From: Tubulanus polymorphus
Lineage: Eukaryota; Nemertea; Palaeonemertea; Tubulaniformes; Tubulanidae
Direction: 5' to 3'
Assembly (NCBI RefSeq): GCF_964204645.1
Contig: NC_134033.1
Span: 6,852,231-6,916,230, forward strand
DNA length: 64,000 bases
Program-made: the position numbers and the translations under genes
The notes under the pieces: model-generated
Database searches by the model: none
Told to the model about the DNA's origin: nothing
The model's input: only the letters and a program-made list of their open reading frames with translations
Part shown: piece after piece, positions 21,319 through 31,503 of the stretch
Layout of the letters: each line of letters opens with the position of its first letter
Numbering within the stretch: the first letter of the stretch is position 1

Positions 21319-21662
21319 TGGAGTTAAGAAACAAATTAAATGGGCAAGAGAATTAGGTAAAAGATCTTCAGAATTAAAAAAAAGCTAAGAAAAAGAAATT
21401 AACTGATATAAATGAATCACAGACTTTATCTGATATTGATTCAAATAATAATCCATCTGATTCTTCTAATGCTGGAAGTAATTATAAATTATATATTACA
21501 ATTGGATTAGTAACAGTTATTATATTATCCGGTGTAATATATAAATCAAAATTCAAATCTAATGATAAAGATGATTACAATGACAATAAACCTATTATAC
21601 CAGAAAATAAATTAAATGATAAAGTCATTGAAAATAAACCAAGATTATTATTAATGGATTAA
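21311..21662 (+). pseudogene. Single-span membrane protein, element B, frameshifted
   Basis: Starting at ATG 21311, a basic N-terminus (KKQIKWARELGKRSSELKK) shifts frame in a poly-A run near 21380. It then runs on through a serine/asparagine linker, one transmembrane helix (LYITIGLVTVIILSGVIY) and a hydrophilic tail ending RLLLMD. A tail fragment of the same gene is at 63019-63180 in element C, and a diverged tail is at 47390-47605 in element A. The integrase reading begins 7 bases after its stop. Confidence 0.65.
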
Positions 21663-21668
21663 AATAAG

Positions 21669-22787
21669 ATTAAAAAAGAACAATATTTAAGAGATTTATA
21701 TTATAACCCAGAAAGTGAAGTATCATATTCTAACGTTTCAGAATTATGGAATAAAATTAAATCTGATAATGAAAATGGTGATGGTGCCGTACGGCACCCA
21801 CATGGTGGTATAAAATATAGTGAATTAAAATCATGGTTACAAAATCAACCAACATATCAAATACACAAGAAAATGGATAAAACTTATTTAACAAGAAAAG
21901 TTATGGTTTCATATATCGATCAACAATGGCAAGCAGATTTAATTGACATGAAGAACTTAGAGGAATACAACAAAGGATATTTCTGGATATTAAATGTTAT
22001 AGACATATTCAGTCGATACGCATGGTCAATTCCAATCAAAAATAAAACTGGAATAGAAGTAACAAATGCTTTTAAATCTATATTTAAAGAAGCTATTCCA
22101 GATAAGATACAATTTGATGAAGGTAAGGAATTCTATAACAAACATTTTAAAAAACTATTATCTGATAACGATGTAGATTATTTTTCAACACATTCAGATA
22201 AAAAAGCATCTATCATAGAAAGATTTAATAAAACATTGAAAACTAGAATGTGGAAATATTCTACTGCTAATGAAACATATAAATATATCGATGTATTAGA
22301 TGATTTAGTGAAAGGTTATAATAATTCTAAACATAGTTCTATAAATATGAAACCTATACAAGCTAGAAAAGAAGATAATTCGGAAATAGTTTGGAATAAT
22401 TTATATGGAGCATTTGTTACACATGATTTCGGTGAACCTAGATTCAAAATTGGACAACACGTCAGAATATCTAAATATAGAAAAACATTTTATAAAGGTT
22501 ATACCCCAAATTTTACTGAAGAAATATTCAAGATTAAAAAGATAATATTAACTAAACCATTTGTTTATAAATTAGAAGATTTAAAAGACGAACAAATATT
22601 AGGTTATTTCTATGAACAAGAATTATCACTAGTTCCAAGTCCAGATGAAATAGAATACAAAATAGAAAAAGTATTGAAAACAAAAACTCTTAAAGGAAAA
22701 AAGTATTCTTTGGTGAAATATAAAGGATACGATGATAAATTTAATGAATGGATTTTATCTAGTAAAATTAAAAGAATAAATGAATAA
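21669..22787 (+). pseudogene. INT: Polinton integrase, element B, start codon lost
   Basis: The sequence is almost identical to the element C integrase, but the initiator is ATT at 21669-21671 where C has ATG. The next ATG in frame (21873) would remove about 68 N-terminal residues while leaving the DDE core (WQADLIDM, QFDEGKEF, IIERFN) and the C-terminal chromodomain. The rest is open to 22787. One other difference is Ser for Phe in the WKYxTANE phrase. It overlaps the ATPase start by 8 bases. The enzyme would join element ends to host DNA. Confidence 0.88.
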
Positions 22788-23391
22788 AGATTTATTTATA
22801 TTTGAACCGCATAATATGTTAGTTACTGGTGTAACCAATTGTGGTAAAACACATTTCATATTAGATTTGTTAGAAACTATTTATAAGAATCGTTTTGATA
22901 ATATAATATTATTCTGTCCTACTTCTGAAATGAATAAAACATATGATAGAGATATAGTTAAGATAAAAAAGTTTATTATATTAGATCCTAAAACAGTAAA
23001 AGGAAATTTAGATAATTGTATTAAAATAGCAATCGATACTTATAAAGGATCAAATACATTATTCATTATAGATGATTGCGCAAATTTACATGATTCAAAA
23101 GTTAGAGAAAGTGAGTTATGTTATCTAGCTTTCTCTGGGAGACATTTTGGGATAACAACATGGGTTTTAAATCAAAAATATAATTCAATTGTTAAAGACT
23201 TTAGGGAGAATATAAGATTTCTAGTTTTATTTGATAACAAAGATAAAAAATCTATGCAACAATCATTGGAAGGAAATCAAATTATACCTACTGAATTACA
23301 TGATGAATATATGAATAAATTAAAGAATAATAAAGGTTCAAAATTATTACTGAGATTACAATTTCCCTATGAATATAAATTTGTAAAATAA
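22780..23391 (+). CDS. ATP: Polinton packaging ATPase (FtsK/HerA, A32-like), element B
   Basis: This intact 203-residue protein has Walker A GVTNCGKT at residues 17-24 and Walker B LFIIDD at 94-99, followed by a conserved FSGRHFGITTWVLNQ stretch with a likely sensor Arg/Gln. The family pumps viral DNA into capsids. It differs from the element C copy (61290-61901) at hardly any residue. The start overlaps the integrase stop, so both are probably made from one transcript. Confidence 0.93.
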   Translation: MNKDLFIFEPHNMLVTGVTNCGKTHFILDLLETIYKNRFDNIILFCPTSEMNKTYDRDIVKIKKFIILDPKTVKGNLDNCIKIAIDTYKGSNTLFIIDDCANLHDSKVRESELCYLAFSGRHFGITTWVLNQKYNSIVKDFRENIRFLVLFDNKDKKSMQQSLEGNQIIPTELHDEYMNKLKNNKGSKLLLRLQFPYEYKFVK

Positions 23392-23792
23392 CTATTTGTG
23401 TACCTATGTATTAGATGCCCTAATACCTGATACCCCATTAGATACCCTAATACCTGATACCCTATTAGATACCTTAAATACTTAAAACCCCCTTTTTTAA
23501 AATAAATATTATTTATACAATTTTCAACCAATTTATTTTTATTTTTTCAACTAATATATGAATCAGTTTGAAAATAATAAAGGTTATTTATTATTACTGA
23601 GGTTTCAATTTCCATATGAATATCTGTTTATAAAATAAGATATTTTATGTATTAGATTGTATTAGATATGTATTAGATATGTATTAGATATGTATTAGAT
23701 ACCTTAAATACTTAAAACCCCCTTTTTTATTTACTATTATTTTATACAATTTTCAACCTTTATTACTTTTTGAGTTAAATATAATTAATATC
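23392..23792. other. Convergent intergenic region with duplicated ATPase 3' end
   Basis: Between the converging ATPase and finger gene lie repeats of TTAGATACCCTAATACCTGA and of TATTAGATATG, and two copies of ACTTAAAACCCCCTTTTTT (near 23480 and 23710). The stretch 23558-23638 is an open 26-codon remnant (MNQFENNKGYLLLLRFQFPY...) that matches the ATPase C-terminus. A tandem duplication of the gene end plus its downstream region is the simplest explanation. The same structure is in element C at 60889-61289. Confidence 0.75.
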
Positions 23793-24647
23793 TTAATCAC
23801 TTTCACTATCAGACCCTAACAATTTATTCAAATTCTCTACCGAATTTTCTTTTTCAAATTCTTTATTATTTTTATACTTTTTCATCCTTTTTACCGAATC
23901 ATCAATAGTTGTTTCATTGTTATGCTTATTCATCCAATCAAATTTATCATTATTTTCTACTTAATGTTTCATAGAATCTTTATTAGTGTTTGCTCCTAAT
24001 ATTTCATTTACAGTGTTTGATCCTAATATTTCATTAGCATCGGTTATATCTAATTCATCTTTATTAGGTGTTGCTAATAATAAATCTTCATATATTTTTT
24101 CACCATTTACTTTTTGATTTGAAACAAACTTTGTAACATATCTAAATGGGTGTTCTATAAATTCTTTTAAACCAACACGTTCTATAACATTATTTATATG
24201 TACCCTTGTTTTCATATGTTTATTCCAATTTGATGAAGCGTTTGAAAATTCACTTTTACAATATCCACAATAATTTCTATTTTCATTAACATTTAATATT
24301 ATTACATTATTAGATGTAGAAGGTATTACATTATTAGACGTAGAAGGTATTACATTATTAGATGTAGAAGGTATTACATTATTAGATGTAGAAGGTATTG
24401 CATTATTAGATGTAGAAGGTATTACATTATTAGATGTAGTAGGTATTACATTATTATCAATTACATTACTTAAATTATCAACAACTTCACTTTTATTATT
24501 ATCGATTTCTATTAGTTTAGTTTTATAAATTTTGAAAATAGGATCAAATATCAAAGCCATATTACAAGGTATTACATAATATAAACCATCATTATTTTCA
24601 TGTGTATCGATGTATGGAATATGTTTATATACTTTACCACCTTCCAT
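23793..24647 (-). pseudogene. Zinc-finger protein with NNVIPSTS repeats, element B, truncated by a stop
   Basis: The reading from 24647 matches the intact 284-residue gene of element C. It has a short N-terminal domain, then six or seven tandem copies of an octapeptide like NNVIPSTS (24-bp repeats at about 24300-24465), a C2H2 finger (CGYCKSEF ... HMKTRVH) and an acidic tail. Here a Lys codon has become TAA at 23961-23963, cutting off the last 56 or so residues. Element A lacks the gene altogether. Function unknown. Confidence 0.78.
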
Positions 24648-24679
24648 TTATTATATAAATTTTTATTAAAGTTAAAATT

Positions 24680-25920
24680 CTAATACATAACACTATTTAA
24701 TTGAGAATTTACAATATTTAATTGTGCGTCAGATATAATATAAATGTGCATTTTAAAATTTTTGATTCCTTTATTCTTTGTCATGAATAATTGTATTCCA
24801 TCTTTAGTGTTCTGTAGTTTTTTTCCAGAACCATATAATGAATTATCCTCTGTTGTTCTAAAATCTAACCATAATGCATATTTATTACCGGTATAATAAT
24901 CAATTTGATTAATGTTACAATTTTCAGATGATTTTACTTTATCATTCATAAAATGTTTTCTAATTTCTGGCCATTGATCAATCATTCTCATTCCTTGACA
25001 AAATATTTTATTTGCTATTCCCTCGATAGTTATTCCTACTTTTGTTATTTCAGGATTATAATAATTATCAACATTTATTGCGCCATTAGTATATGTTGCA
25101 AAAGTATTAATATACCTTTAATAGATCTTCTTGGGAAGTTAATATTCTCATTAATAATTTCATCATTTGCATTTATAGTTATAGTTTTAAATTTATCAAT
25201 ATAATCATATAATAATGAAAATCCTTGATTGTATTGAGTTTGAATTATACTTGAAATATTTTCATCAGTTACTGTATCATATTCTAAACATATATTCGAT
25301 AATTTATAACTCATATCTTTATTAACGCTAGATATTGCAATTTCATTTACAGGAGCAAATGTTATTTCGAATATAACGTCTTCTTGAATTGCGTATTTAT
25401 ATAAAGGTGCATTGTTATTTATCAATTCAAAGTCTAATAGAATTTTATATTTGATTCCATATATACTTTTTATCAATTTATCTACAGCATTAGTTAATAT
25501 TGCGCTATTAGCTTCTGATCTTAATTTATTTTGGTTTTCTGATTGGATGCCTTGAAATATCATATTATTCCTATTTTCTTTAGTTAACCATAAATCTTTA
25601 TAATGCATAAATAAATTATAATCATCTAATGAGAAAACTGTTTCTGGACCAATCTTTATAGTTAATTTTTTAATCAAATATCTTCCAACATTATCAACGA
25701 CATAATTATTATTATTACCGATTACTTTTATATCGGCTGATAAATAAATACTATTTGGAACATAAAAAGTATTTTGTGTTAATCTAGGAATTCTAACATA
25801 TAAAGTTTCATCGGGATTAATATTAGAAGGGTTATGAGTAATTATATGATGTGATCTTTCTGCTTTGATAGCATTAGATATTCTATGATTTTTAGAAGGA
25901 TTGATATAAATCCCACTCAT
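24680..25920 (-). pseudogene. MCP: Polinton major capsid protein, element B, frameshifted
   Basis: The start at 25920 (MSGIYINPSKNHRISN) lies in the TAAATAAATG motif. The reading has the hallmark blocks LYVRIPRLTQNTFYVP, VGRYLIKKLTIKIGPETV and NYNLFMHYKDLWLTKENR, which I know from Polinton and adintovirus double-jelly-roll capsid proteins. A 7-base deletion near 25100 shifts the frame; the C-terminal domain (GMRMIDQWPEIRKHF, KYALWLDFRTTED) reads on from 24991 to 24680. The intact family length is about 415 residues. It would form the pseudo-hexagonal shell. Confidence 0.88.
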
Positions 25921-25940
25921 TTATTTAACAAAAAAATTAA

Positions 25941-27543
25941 TTATTTATTTTCTATCATGTTTACTAACCCAAAAATAATTGCACTTACAACTGTAATTAG
26001 AAATAAAATAATATGTTCAGCAGCAAAGTTAATAATGTTTCCTGCAGATTTCAATATAAAACCAACAATTGATGCAATAACTCCTGGCAATGCTGCAGCA
26101 GATTTCTTTGATAGTTCCCATAAATATTTTGCTAATTTCTTTAAACCATCCTTAACTTTATCTTGTATAGAATTATTACCTGGGGGTTTATCTGGTTTAT
26201 TTGGAGTAGGAGTAGATTTCAGTGAATTTGATATAGCTAAACCTATTGTTGTAATTACCATAGTTACAGCTGTTAGAATTGAAAGAATTGTTATTCCTTC
26301 TAACTTAAATAATAATTTTATTCTATCTTTCAATGATATTTTAGAATCTGGTTTTATCAACAAATCTTTAAAAATAACTTTTAATCTATTAATATTATAA
26401 TCATATGATTTTAATAATGATTTAATTTCTTCTTTTTGTAATTCTATGTTATATTCTCAATCATCTTTTTCTTTTTCTAAATACGCATTTCTTTTTTTAA
26501 ATTCGATTTCTCTAATAACTATATTATCTCTATCTAATTTTAGTTGTTCTATTTCTTTAATTTTATCAGTTCTATCTTTTTCTAAAAACCTAATTTTAAT
26601 ATCTCTTTTACTTTTTTCATGCGCAATTTTATCAGTTGATTCTTGCATACCTTTAATTTCTCTACGCGCTTGTTCAGGAAATGCTTCTAATTCATCATCA
26701 TTTAAATCAAATAATCCTTTTTCTAGTAAAGATTGTATTCGATTTATTCCAGTTTCAGCACCGGGTGTATCTAAAGCACTATTCATCTCTTCTTCAAATT
26801 AATGAACTGTATCTAACATGTTATCAAAATGTTTTACTAATTGTAATTGACTTGAATCATTATCAATTTGTTGAATATCTCTTCTCGATATTTCGGGTGT
26901 TGAAGATCTTAATTTATCTAATCGATCTCTATTCTCTTCCATTTCCGTTTTTGAATTTTTATCGATTATTTCAAATAAGTCATTAATTCTTTGACTAAAT
27001 ACTCTTATATTATCATCTCTTTCTTTTTGTGTAACATCAGTTATTTCATTACTATTACTTATTCTTTTAATTTTATCTGGATCTAATTTTCTCAAAGTTG
27101 ATTCCGCTTATATTTCATTTAGTCTTGTCTTTTGATTAGTGATATCAATATAATAATCACCATCCAAACGATAATAATATTTACCTTTAAAAAGTTTTAA
27201 TTTTTGTACTAAAAGTCTGGCGCCTCTATCATTTATATTATATCCAGATTCTTGGGGGTTTATCTGGTTTATTTGGAGTAGGTTAATACATAAATTCATA
27301 ATTTTCAAAATGTTCTCTTTCCAAACCTTCATTTTCATTTTCAGGAGGTATTCTCGATCTAGTTCTTCTATCAAATTCATCTGTTGATGGGGCTTTAGAA
27401 CCACTATCTGCTAAATTAGAATTATATGCTGATTCATTACCATCATCAATATTAGTTTCTGCATCATTATAATCATCATCAATATATCCTTCATTATTAT
27501 TTCCCATGCCTTCCATTTCATAATCTTCTCCACCTTCTGCCAT
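25941..27543 (-). pseudogene. Coiled-coil protein with C-terminal membrane domain, element B, several frameshifts
   Basis: Pieces of a protein intact in element C (57110-58732) read in sequence: an acidic N-terminus (27543-27283), a middle (27404-27108 and 27095-26799), a coiled coil (26786-26457) and the membrane domain (26363-25941). The membrane domain has a hydrophobic helix, a proline-rich linker (STPTPNKPDKPP) and a glycine/alanine-rich amphipathic to hydrophobic end. A 30-base stretch at 27253-27282 is an exact copy of 26181-26210 from that linker, apparently a templated insertion. Function unknown; possibly a virion membrane-active protein. Confidence 0.72.
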
Positions 27544-27558
27544 TTACATAATAAAAAA

Positions 27559-28857
27559 TTAAAATTTAAAATATGATATTCCTCCGATTACAATTCCTAT
27601 ACAAGTTAAAGCTAATTTAGTATTTTCATGGGATTTATTATCATCATTTAGTTTAATTATATCATGTTGAATATTATCAGTTTTTATATTTTCTGATGTA
27701 TTGTAATCTTTTATTTTAGAATCATTATTTAATTTAATATTGTTAGTTTTAGTTTCAGTTGATTGAATGTGTATTTTATTTTTTTCACCTTCCATTAATT
27801 TTGGAGCAGTGATAATCTTTTTATTTATATCATTCAATCCAAATGAATTAATTATTGTTGCGGTTTTATTTAGATTATTATAACCAATTATATTTCCCAT
27901 CTTTAATACTAAGTCATTAGAAATAATAAATAGATTAGGGCCTATACAATAATTTAATCTAATATGTGATTTATCTAAATAATTTTGATATCTTACAATG
28001 TTTTCCGGAATCGATCTATTTTTATCATTATGAATTGAATCTTCAAGTAATACTTTAACTTGTTTCTGCGCATCGAATGAAGTGTTATCATTTCCAATTA
28101 TTGGTGATCTTGTTTCAACTTGCGCACATAAAATACATATCAAATAAGTTCTAATAGATTGATTTATTCTTTGTATTCCAGCTTTAGTAAAACCTTCACC
28201 ATTTTCTAAAATGAAATTAACCCAACCATTATTATTATCAATTTTATAATTATGATAAGCTGAAATTCTATGCATATAATCAATTCTTTTTATTTCAAAC
28301 TCTTCACCAACACCTTGCAATTTACCATGCGCTCTAAAATCGGAATTAATATTTATATTAAATTCATTACATATTTTATAAAACTTAGATAGATTAATAT
28401 TATTATCCAATTCTTTAAAATATTTAGACCCGGGTAAAGGACATTCTAATTCATTTAATATTATTCTGATTTGAAAATATGTGTGAAATCTAAATATTGT
28501 GTGAATTAATTTTAAATCAGAATACTTCAAATTTTTATCTAAGTTATTTAAATGATCATTCCAACTTATTCCACATCCTGTTGTTGCACAATAAACAGCA
28601 AAGTCTAATTGGTTCTGCCAATATTTCATATTAGATTTTACTTTATATATATGGTATTCATCTCGAGTAAAAGTAACTTCATATGCATTAAATATATTTT
28701 CCATTTTAGAAATAAAAAACAGTGATTTAGTAACATAAATTTCTAAATTAGTTAATGAATTTAAAACTACATTTCTATATGTAATATTTTTCTTGAAATC
28801 TATTGCAATATTATATTTAATTGATTTATTATATTGGAAAGCTTTTGAAAACCCCAT
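27559..28857 (-). CDS. 432-residue tail-anchored late protein, element B
   Basis: The reading is uninterrupted, starting in TATAAATG. It has the MKYWQNQLDFAVYCATTGCG block near residue 80, FRFHTYFQIRIILNELECPL, an FTKAGIQRINQSIRTYLICI block in the middle, QVETRSPIIGNDNTSFDAQK, and a C-terminal hydrophobic helix (LALTCIGIVIGGISYFKF). The central region differs from the A and C copies in length and sequence. Function unknown. Its conservation in three copies and its place before the coiled-coil gene suggest a structural or membrane role. Confidence 0.8.
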   Translation of the reverse strand: MGFSKAFQYNKSIKYNIAIDFKKNITYRNVVLNSLTNLEIYVTKSLFFISKMENIFNAYEVTFTRDEYHIYKVKSNMKYWQNQLDFAVYCATTGCGISWNDHLNNLDKNLKYSDLKLIHTIFRFHTYFQIRIILNELECPLPGSKYFKELDNNINLSKFYKICNEFNININSDFRAHGKLQGVGEEFEIKRIDYMHRISAYHNYKIDNNNGWVNFILENGEGFTKAGIQRINQSIRTYLICILCAQVETRSPIIGNDNTSFDAQKQVKVLLEDSIHNDKNRSIPENIVRYQNYLDKSHIRLNYCIGPNLFIISNDLVLKMGNIIGYNNLNKTATIINSFGLNDINKKIITAPKLMEGEKNKIHIQSTETKTNNIKLNNDSKIKDYNTSENIKTDNIQHDIIKLNDDNKSHENTKLALTCIGIVIGGISYFKF

Positions 28858-28873
28858 TTATATAATTAAAAAA

Positions 28874-29308
28874 TTAATAATCAACTAATTCTTTTAATAA
28901 TTTATCTTGTTCTTCAACTGTTATACGGCCATTTAAACTTATTATATAATCTAGTGTATTCTTCAATTTATTAATTTCTTTTATATTAGTTTTAATTTTT
29001 TCTTTATTACTTTTTATATTTAATTTTGAACTTATACCAGTTAAAACACTTGAACTTAATGCTAATACACCAATTGATATAGCTAAAGGTGTTAATGGAC
29101 TGAATATTGCTAGAAATGTTATTACAGAACTAATTGTAATCGAACCACTTATAATCAAATAATATATAATTTTAGATTTTAAATATTTTTTCTTTTTAAC
29201 TTTTAAGTCACTTTCAAATTCTAATATTTGTTTTTCTAAATATGTTTTTAATTTAGTTTTATTTATATCATGAGGAATAATATCAATATTATCAACTTTA
29301 TCTTCCAT
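28874..29308 (-). CDS. Coiled-coil protein with hydrophobic hairpin (144 residues), element B
   Basis: This intact homologue of the genes at 15418 and 55330 has an N-terminal MEDKVDNIDIIPHDINKTK, two lysine-rich helices and a central hydrophobic hairpin (about residues 50-90). The spacing to its neighbours is 16-19 bases. It has the TAATTTTTTT and TAAATAAATG start motif, read on the minus strand at 29306-29327. Confidence 0.78.
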   Translation of the reverse strand: MEDKVDNIDIIPHDINKTKLKTYLEKQILEFESDLKVKKKKYLKSKIIYYLIISGSITISSVITFLAIFSPLTPLAISIGVLALSSSVLTGISSKLNIKSNKEKIKTNIKEINKLKNTLDYIISLNGRITVEEQDKLLKELVDY

Positions 29309-29327
29309 TTATTTAGCAAAAAAATTA

Positions 29328-29750
29328 CTAATTAGTAAACTTATAAGCAACAAATATAACAATAACAATTCCACCTAAAATCCATATTATTTCATATTTC
29401 TGTTGTTCTTTACTTGGGGTATAATAATCTGATAAATTAGGTTTGTATAGATGTAATTTTTCTTTATTTGTTACTGCGTTATATAAACTCATTGCATCAT
29501 CAACTGATTGAAAATCTCTATGTGAAATCTTCTGATCATATAATTCTTTATTGATGTAATCCATATAGTTTTGTCGTTTTTCTCTATATTCTTCCGCTGC
29601 TTTATTATATTTCTCTAATGCTAAGTTATGTCTTTTTTGTTCTGTTAATGATCCATTTTTATCAATATGTTTAAATAAATATCCACCACCAGTAAATGCT
29701 AAAGCGTTAACAATTGCCGATCCTATAATAGTTATAACTGCAGAAGCCAT
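29328..29750 (-). CDS. 140-residue two-helix membrane protein, element B
   Basis: This is the only uninterrupted copy in the window. It has an N-terminal hydrophobic, glycine-rich segment (residues 3-26), a charged coiled-coil middle (EKYNKAAEEYREKRQNYMDY), a SVDDAMSLYNAVTNKEKL block and a C-terminal transmembrane helix (IIWILGGIVIVIFVAYKF). I recall related proteins in cnidarian Polintons. The function is unknown, but the two membrane segments and the neighbours suggest a virion membrane protein. Confidence 0.78.
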   Translation of the reverse strand: MASAVITIIGSAIVNALAFTGGGYLFKHIDKNGSLTEQKRHNLALEKYNKAAEEYREKRQNYMDYINKELYDQKISHRDFQSVDDAMSLYNAVTNKEKLHLYKPNLSDYYTPSKEQQKYEIIWILGGIVIVIFVAYKFTN

Positions 29751-29774
29751 TTATTTAGTAAAATAATTATGCAT

Positions 29775-29981
29775 TTATATGGGAGGAATATATTTTTGTT
29801 TTTCCAAATAATCAATAGTTAAATTAGATAAAGTAACTGCTAATGTTAATTTCAAAATATCATTGATATCAAATCTATCAACATTAACACTTCCCATTTT
29901 AAATACTTTTTTTAATACCATTGAATAACCAACAGTTCCAACTGATAGTAATCCAGTTATTATCCACTTATTATCACTCAT
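29775..29981 (-). CDS. Small membrane protein (68 residues), element B
   Basis: This copy of the 73-residue family has an in-frame loss of five codons (after WIITGL) in the first hydrophobic segment. It is otherwise the same as the A and C copies. The reading stays open, but the shortened helix may not span a membrane. It directly follows the 118-residue gene. Confidence 0.72.
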   Translation of the reverse strand: MSDNKWIITGLLSVGTVGYSMVLKKVFKMGSVNVDRFDINDILKLTLAVTLSNLTIDYLEKQKYIPPI

Positions 29982-30338
29982 TTATTTATCAAAAAAATTA
30001 CTATCCTCAAAATATTTAGTTATCTTATTTATGATTAATTCAACATTTATTTCATTACTATTTTCATTTGTATATATTTCAATTATAATTTTTTTAATAT
30101 CATCGATGATACAGTCTTCATCTAATTCATAAAATCTTAAAGATTCTCTAATTAAATTAGTAATCTTTTCTACATTTAAAGTTTCTTTATGTATTGTTGT
30201 TTCATACTCAAATGTTGTTTCATTAGAAAATGCAATATTTTTGATATGTGTAATTACATCATTAACGTTAAATTTCATTTCTTTCTCATGTTTAAAATCA
30301 AACCCAAAACATATACTCGGCCCAACAGTTATATTCAT
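29982..30338 (-). CDS. Small acidic protein (118 residues), element B
   Basis: This is the only intact copy of the family also seen at 14374 and 54285. It begins MNITVGPSICFGFDFKHEK and ends in an acidic helical part (KITKYFEDSNFFDK). No domain is recognised. The start lies in TATATAAATG after a T-tract. It ends one base before the next gene, so the two are packed without a gap. Confidence 0.72.
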   Translation of the reverse strand: MNITVGPSICFGFDFKHEKEMKFNVNDVITHIKNIAFSNETTFEYETTIHKETLNVEKITNLIRESLRFYELDEDCIIDDIKKIIIEIYTNENSNEINVELIINKITKYFEDSNFFDK

Positions 30339-30354
30339 TTATATAGTGAAAAAA

Positions 30355-31110
30355 TTACTCTTTACATCGTATAAATAATTCATATATCACAGGAAAGTTA
30401 TTCAAATCAATTAAATAACCATTATGATTTCTTATTTCTAATTTAAAATTATTGAAATGTGGAATACAAGGTTTGAAATCACATTCAGTTAAATTATAAT
30501 TCATTTGAGTTCCAAATTGTTTAACATTTTTTAGCGGTAAAATATTTAGTATACTAGAACTACAAATTGTTTCTTTAGTTGCTTCGAAAGTTTTTGTAGG
30601 CTCGAATAAATTGCAATATATATAAAAGTGTGTAAAAGGTATTATATTTGAGCTGCCTTCTGCGTTTCCTGTAACTGTAAGCGGTTTAATTCCTAACATT
30701 TTAGCCAGTGGTTTGTTTACCATAAATTTATGTTGTTCATTAGATATTTTTATTCTAATTTTATTAGTACTATCAATTTTATTAAATTTAATTTCAAATA
30801 CAGAAGTGCCCCCGATTTTCAACCGAGCTCCACTATTAATTTCCTGCGCTAATGATTCTAAATTATATAATCCTGGTTTTAAAAATATATGAAACCATTT
30901 ATCTTTATTTCTCATATAAATCATAAACCCTCTATGTTCAAAAGTTTTATCTGATATATTATAAAAAGAATTACATAAACTTATATTAACTAATTTTAAA
31001 TCTACACAATTCTTAAATTCTCTATCAAATTGTACTAGTAAATTATGAGATTTATAATAAGTAAGTTTTCTTGAATCAACAAATATTCTGTATTCTTTTA
31101 ATTCCACCAT
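30355..31110 (-). CDS. Penton-like (minor capsid candidate) protein, 251 residues, element B
   Basis: This is the only intact copy. It is beta-rich throughout, with N-terminal EYRIFVDSRKLTYYKSHNLL, a middle THFYIYCNLFEPTKTFEA, a PLKNVKQFGTQMNYNL block and a terminal NGYLIDLNNFPVIYELFIRC. The C-terminal strand pattern resembles the single-jelly-roll penton proteins of Polintons and adintoviruses that I recall. The length fits that family. The assignment rests on resemblance, not on a search. It would close the capsid vertices. Confidence 0.6.
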   Translation of the reverse strand: MVELKEYRIFVDSRKLTYYKSHNLLVQFDREFKNCVDLKLVNISLCNSFYNISDKTFEHRGFMIYMRNKDKWFHIFLKPGLYNLESLAQEINSGARLKIGGTSVFEIKFNKIDSTNKIRIKISNEQHKFMVNKPLAKMLGIKPLTVTGNAEGSSNIIPFTHFYIYCNLFEPTKTFEATKETICSSSILNILPLKNVKQFGTQMNYNLTECDFKPCIPHFNNFKLEIRNHNGYLIDLNNFPVIYELFIRCKE

Positions 31111-31127
31111 TTATTTTACATATTTTC

Positions 31128-31474
31128 TTATTCGAAATCTATTTCATGGTGCCCCTTTCCCCTTTGTATACGAAATAGAAATCACCAGAACATAATTCTT
31201 CTAGATCTTGACTTGATAATCTATGAAATCTATCCGGTAAATATGTTCTGAATTTATGTGTATTTCCTTTTAATCCTTCATATTCTAAGTGTATAACTAA
31301 TTTATCTCCATAGTTATTAGTAACTGTAACAATATCTGTAATTAGATATTTCTTATGGTTTGTTAATTCTGTTAACTTTTTGAATTTATAATCTACAGAT
31401 TTTACATTTGTGATATCTTTAATTCTATCTTGAAATAATTTGTTGTTCTCACTGTGCGCTTGTTTACTCTCCAT
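31128..31474 (-). pseudogene. Small Polinton protein with YLPDRF motif, element B, 3' frameshift
   Basis: The reading from 31474 has a VTVTNNYGDKLVIHLEYEG stretch, KFRTYLPDRFHRLSS and YFVYKGE. A shift near 31145 ends it at 31139, about six residues earlier than the family (the element C copy ends HHEIDFE). The short beta-rich layout (strand, LPxR loop, then VYKG) recalls single-strand-binding-like small proteins next to POLB in Polintons; that is an inference. Copies are at 53141-53496 and, inverted relative to its element, at 47757-48067. Confidence 0.6.
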
Positions 31475-31503
31475 TTTAATAACATATTTTTATTAAAATT
31501 TGA

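Noticed and set aside
25885-26802. Plus-strand readings of 118 and 171 codons in element B
   Set aside because: They are antisense shadows of the coiled-coil/membrane gene that is supported by homologues in A and C.
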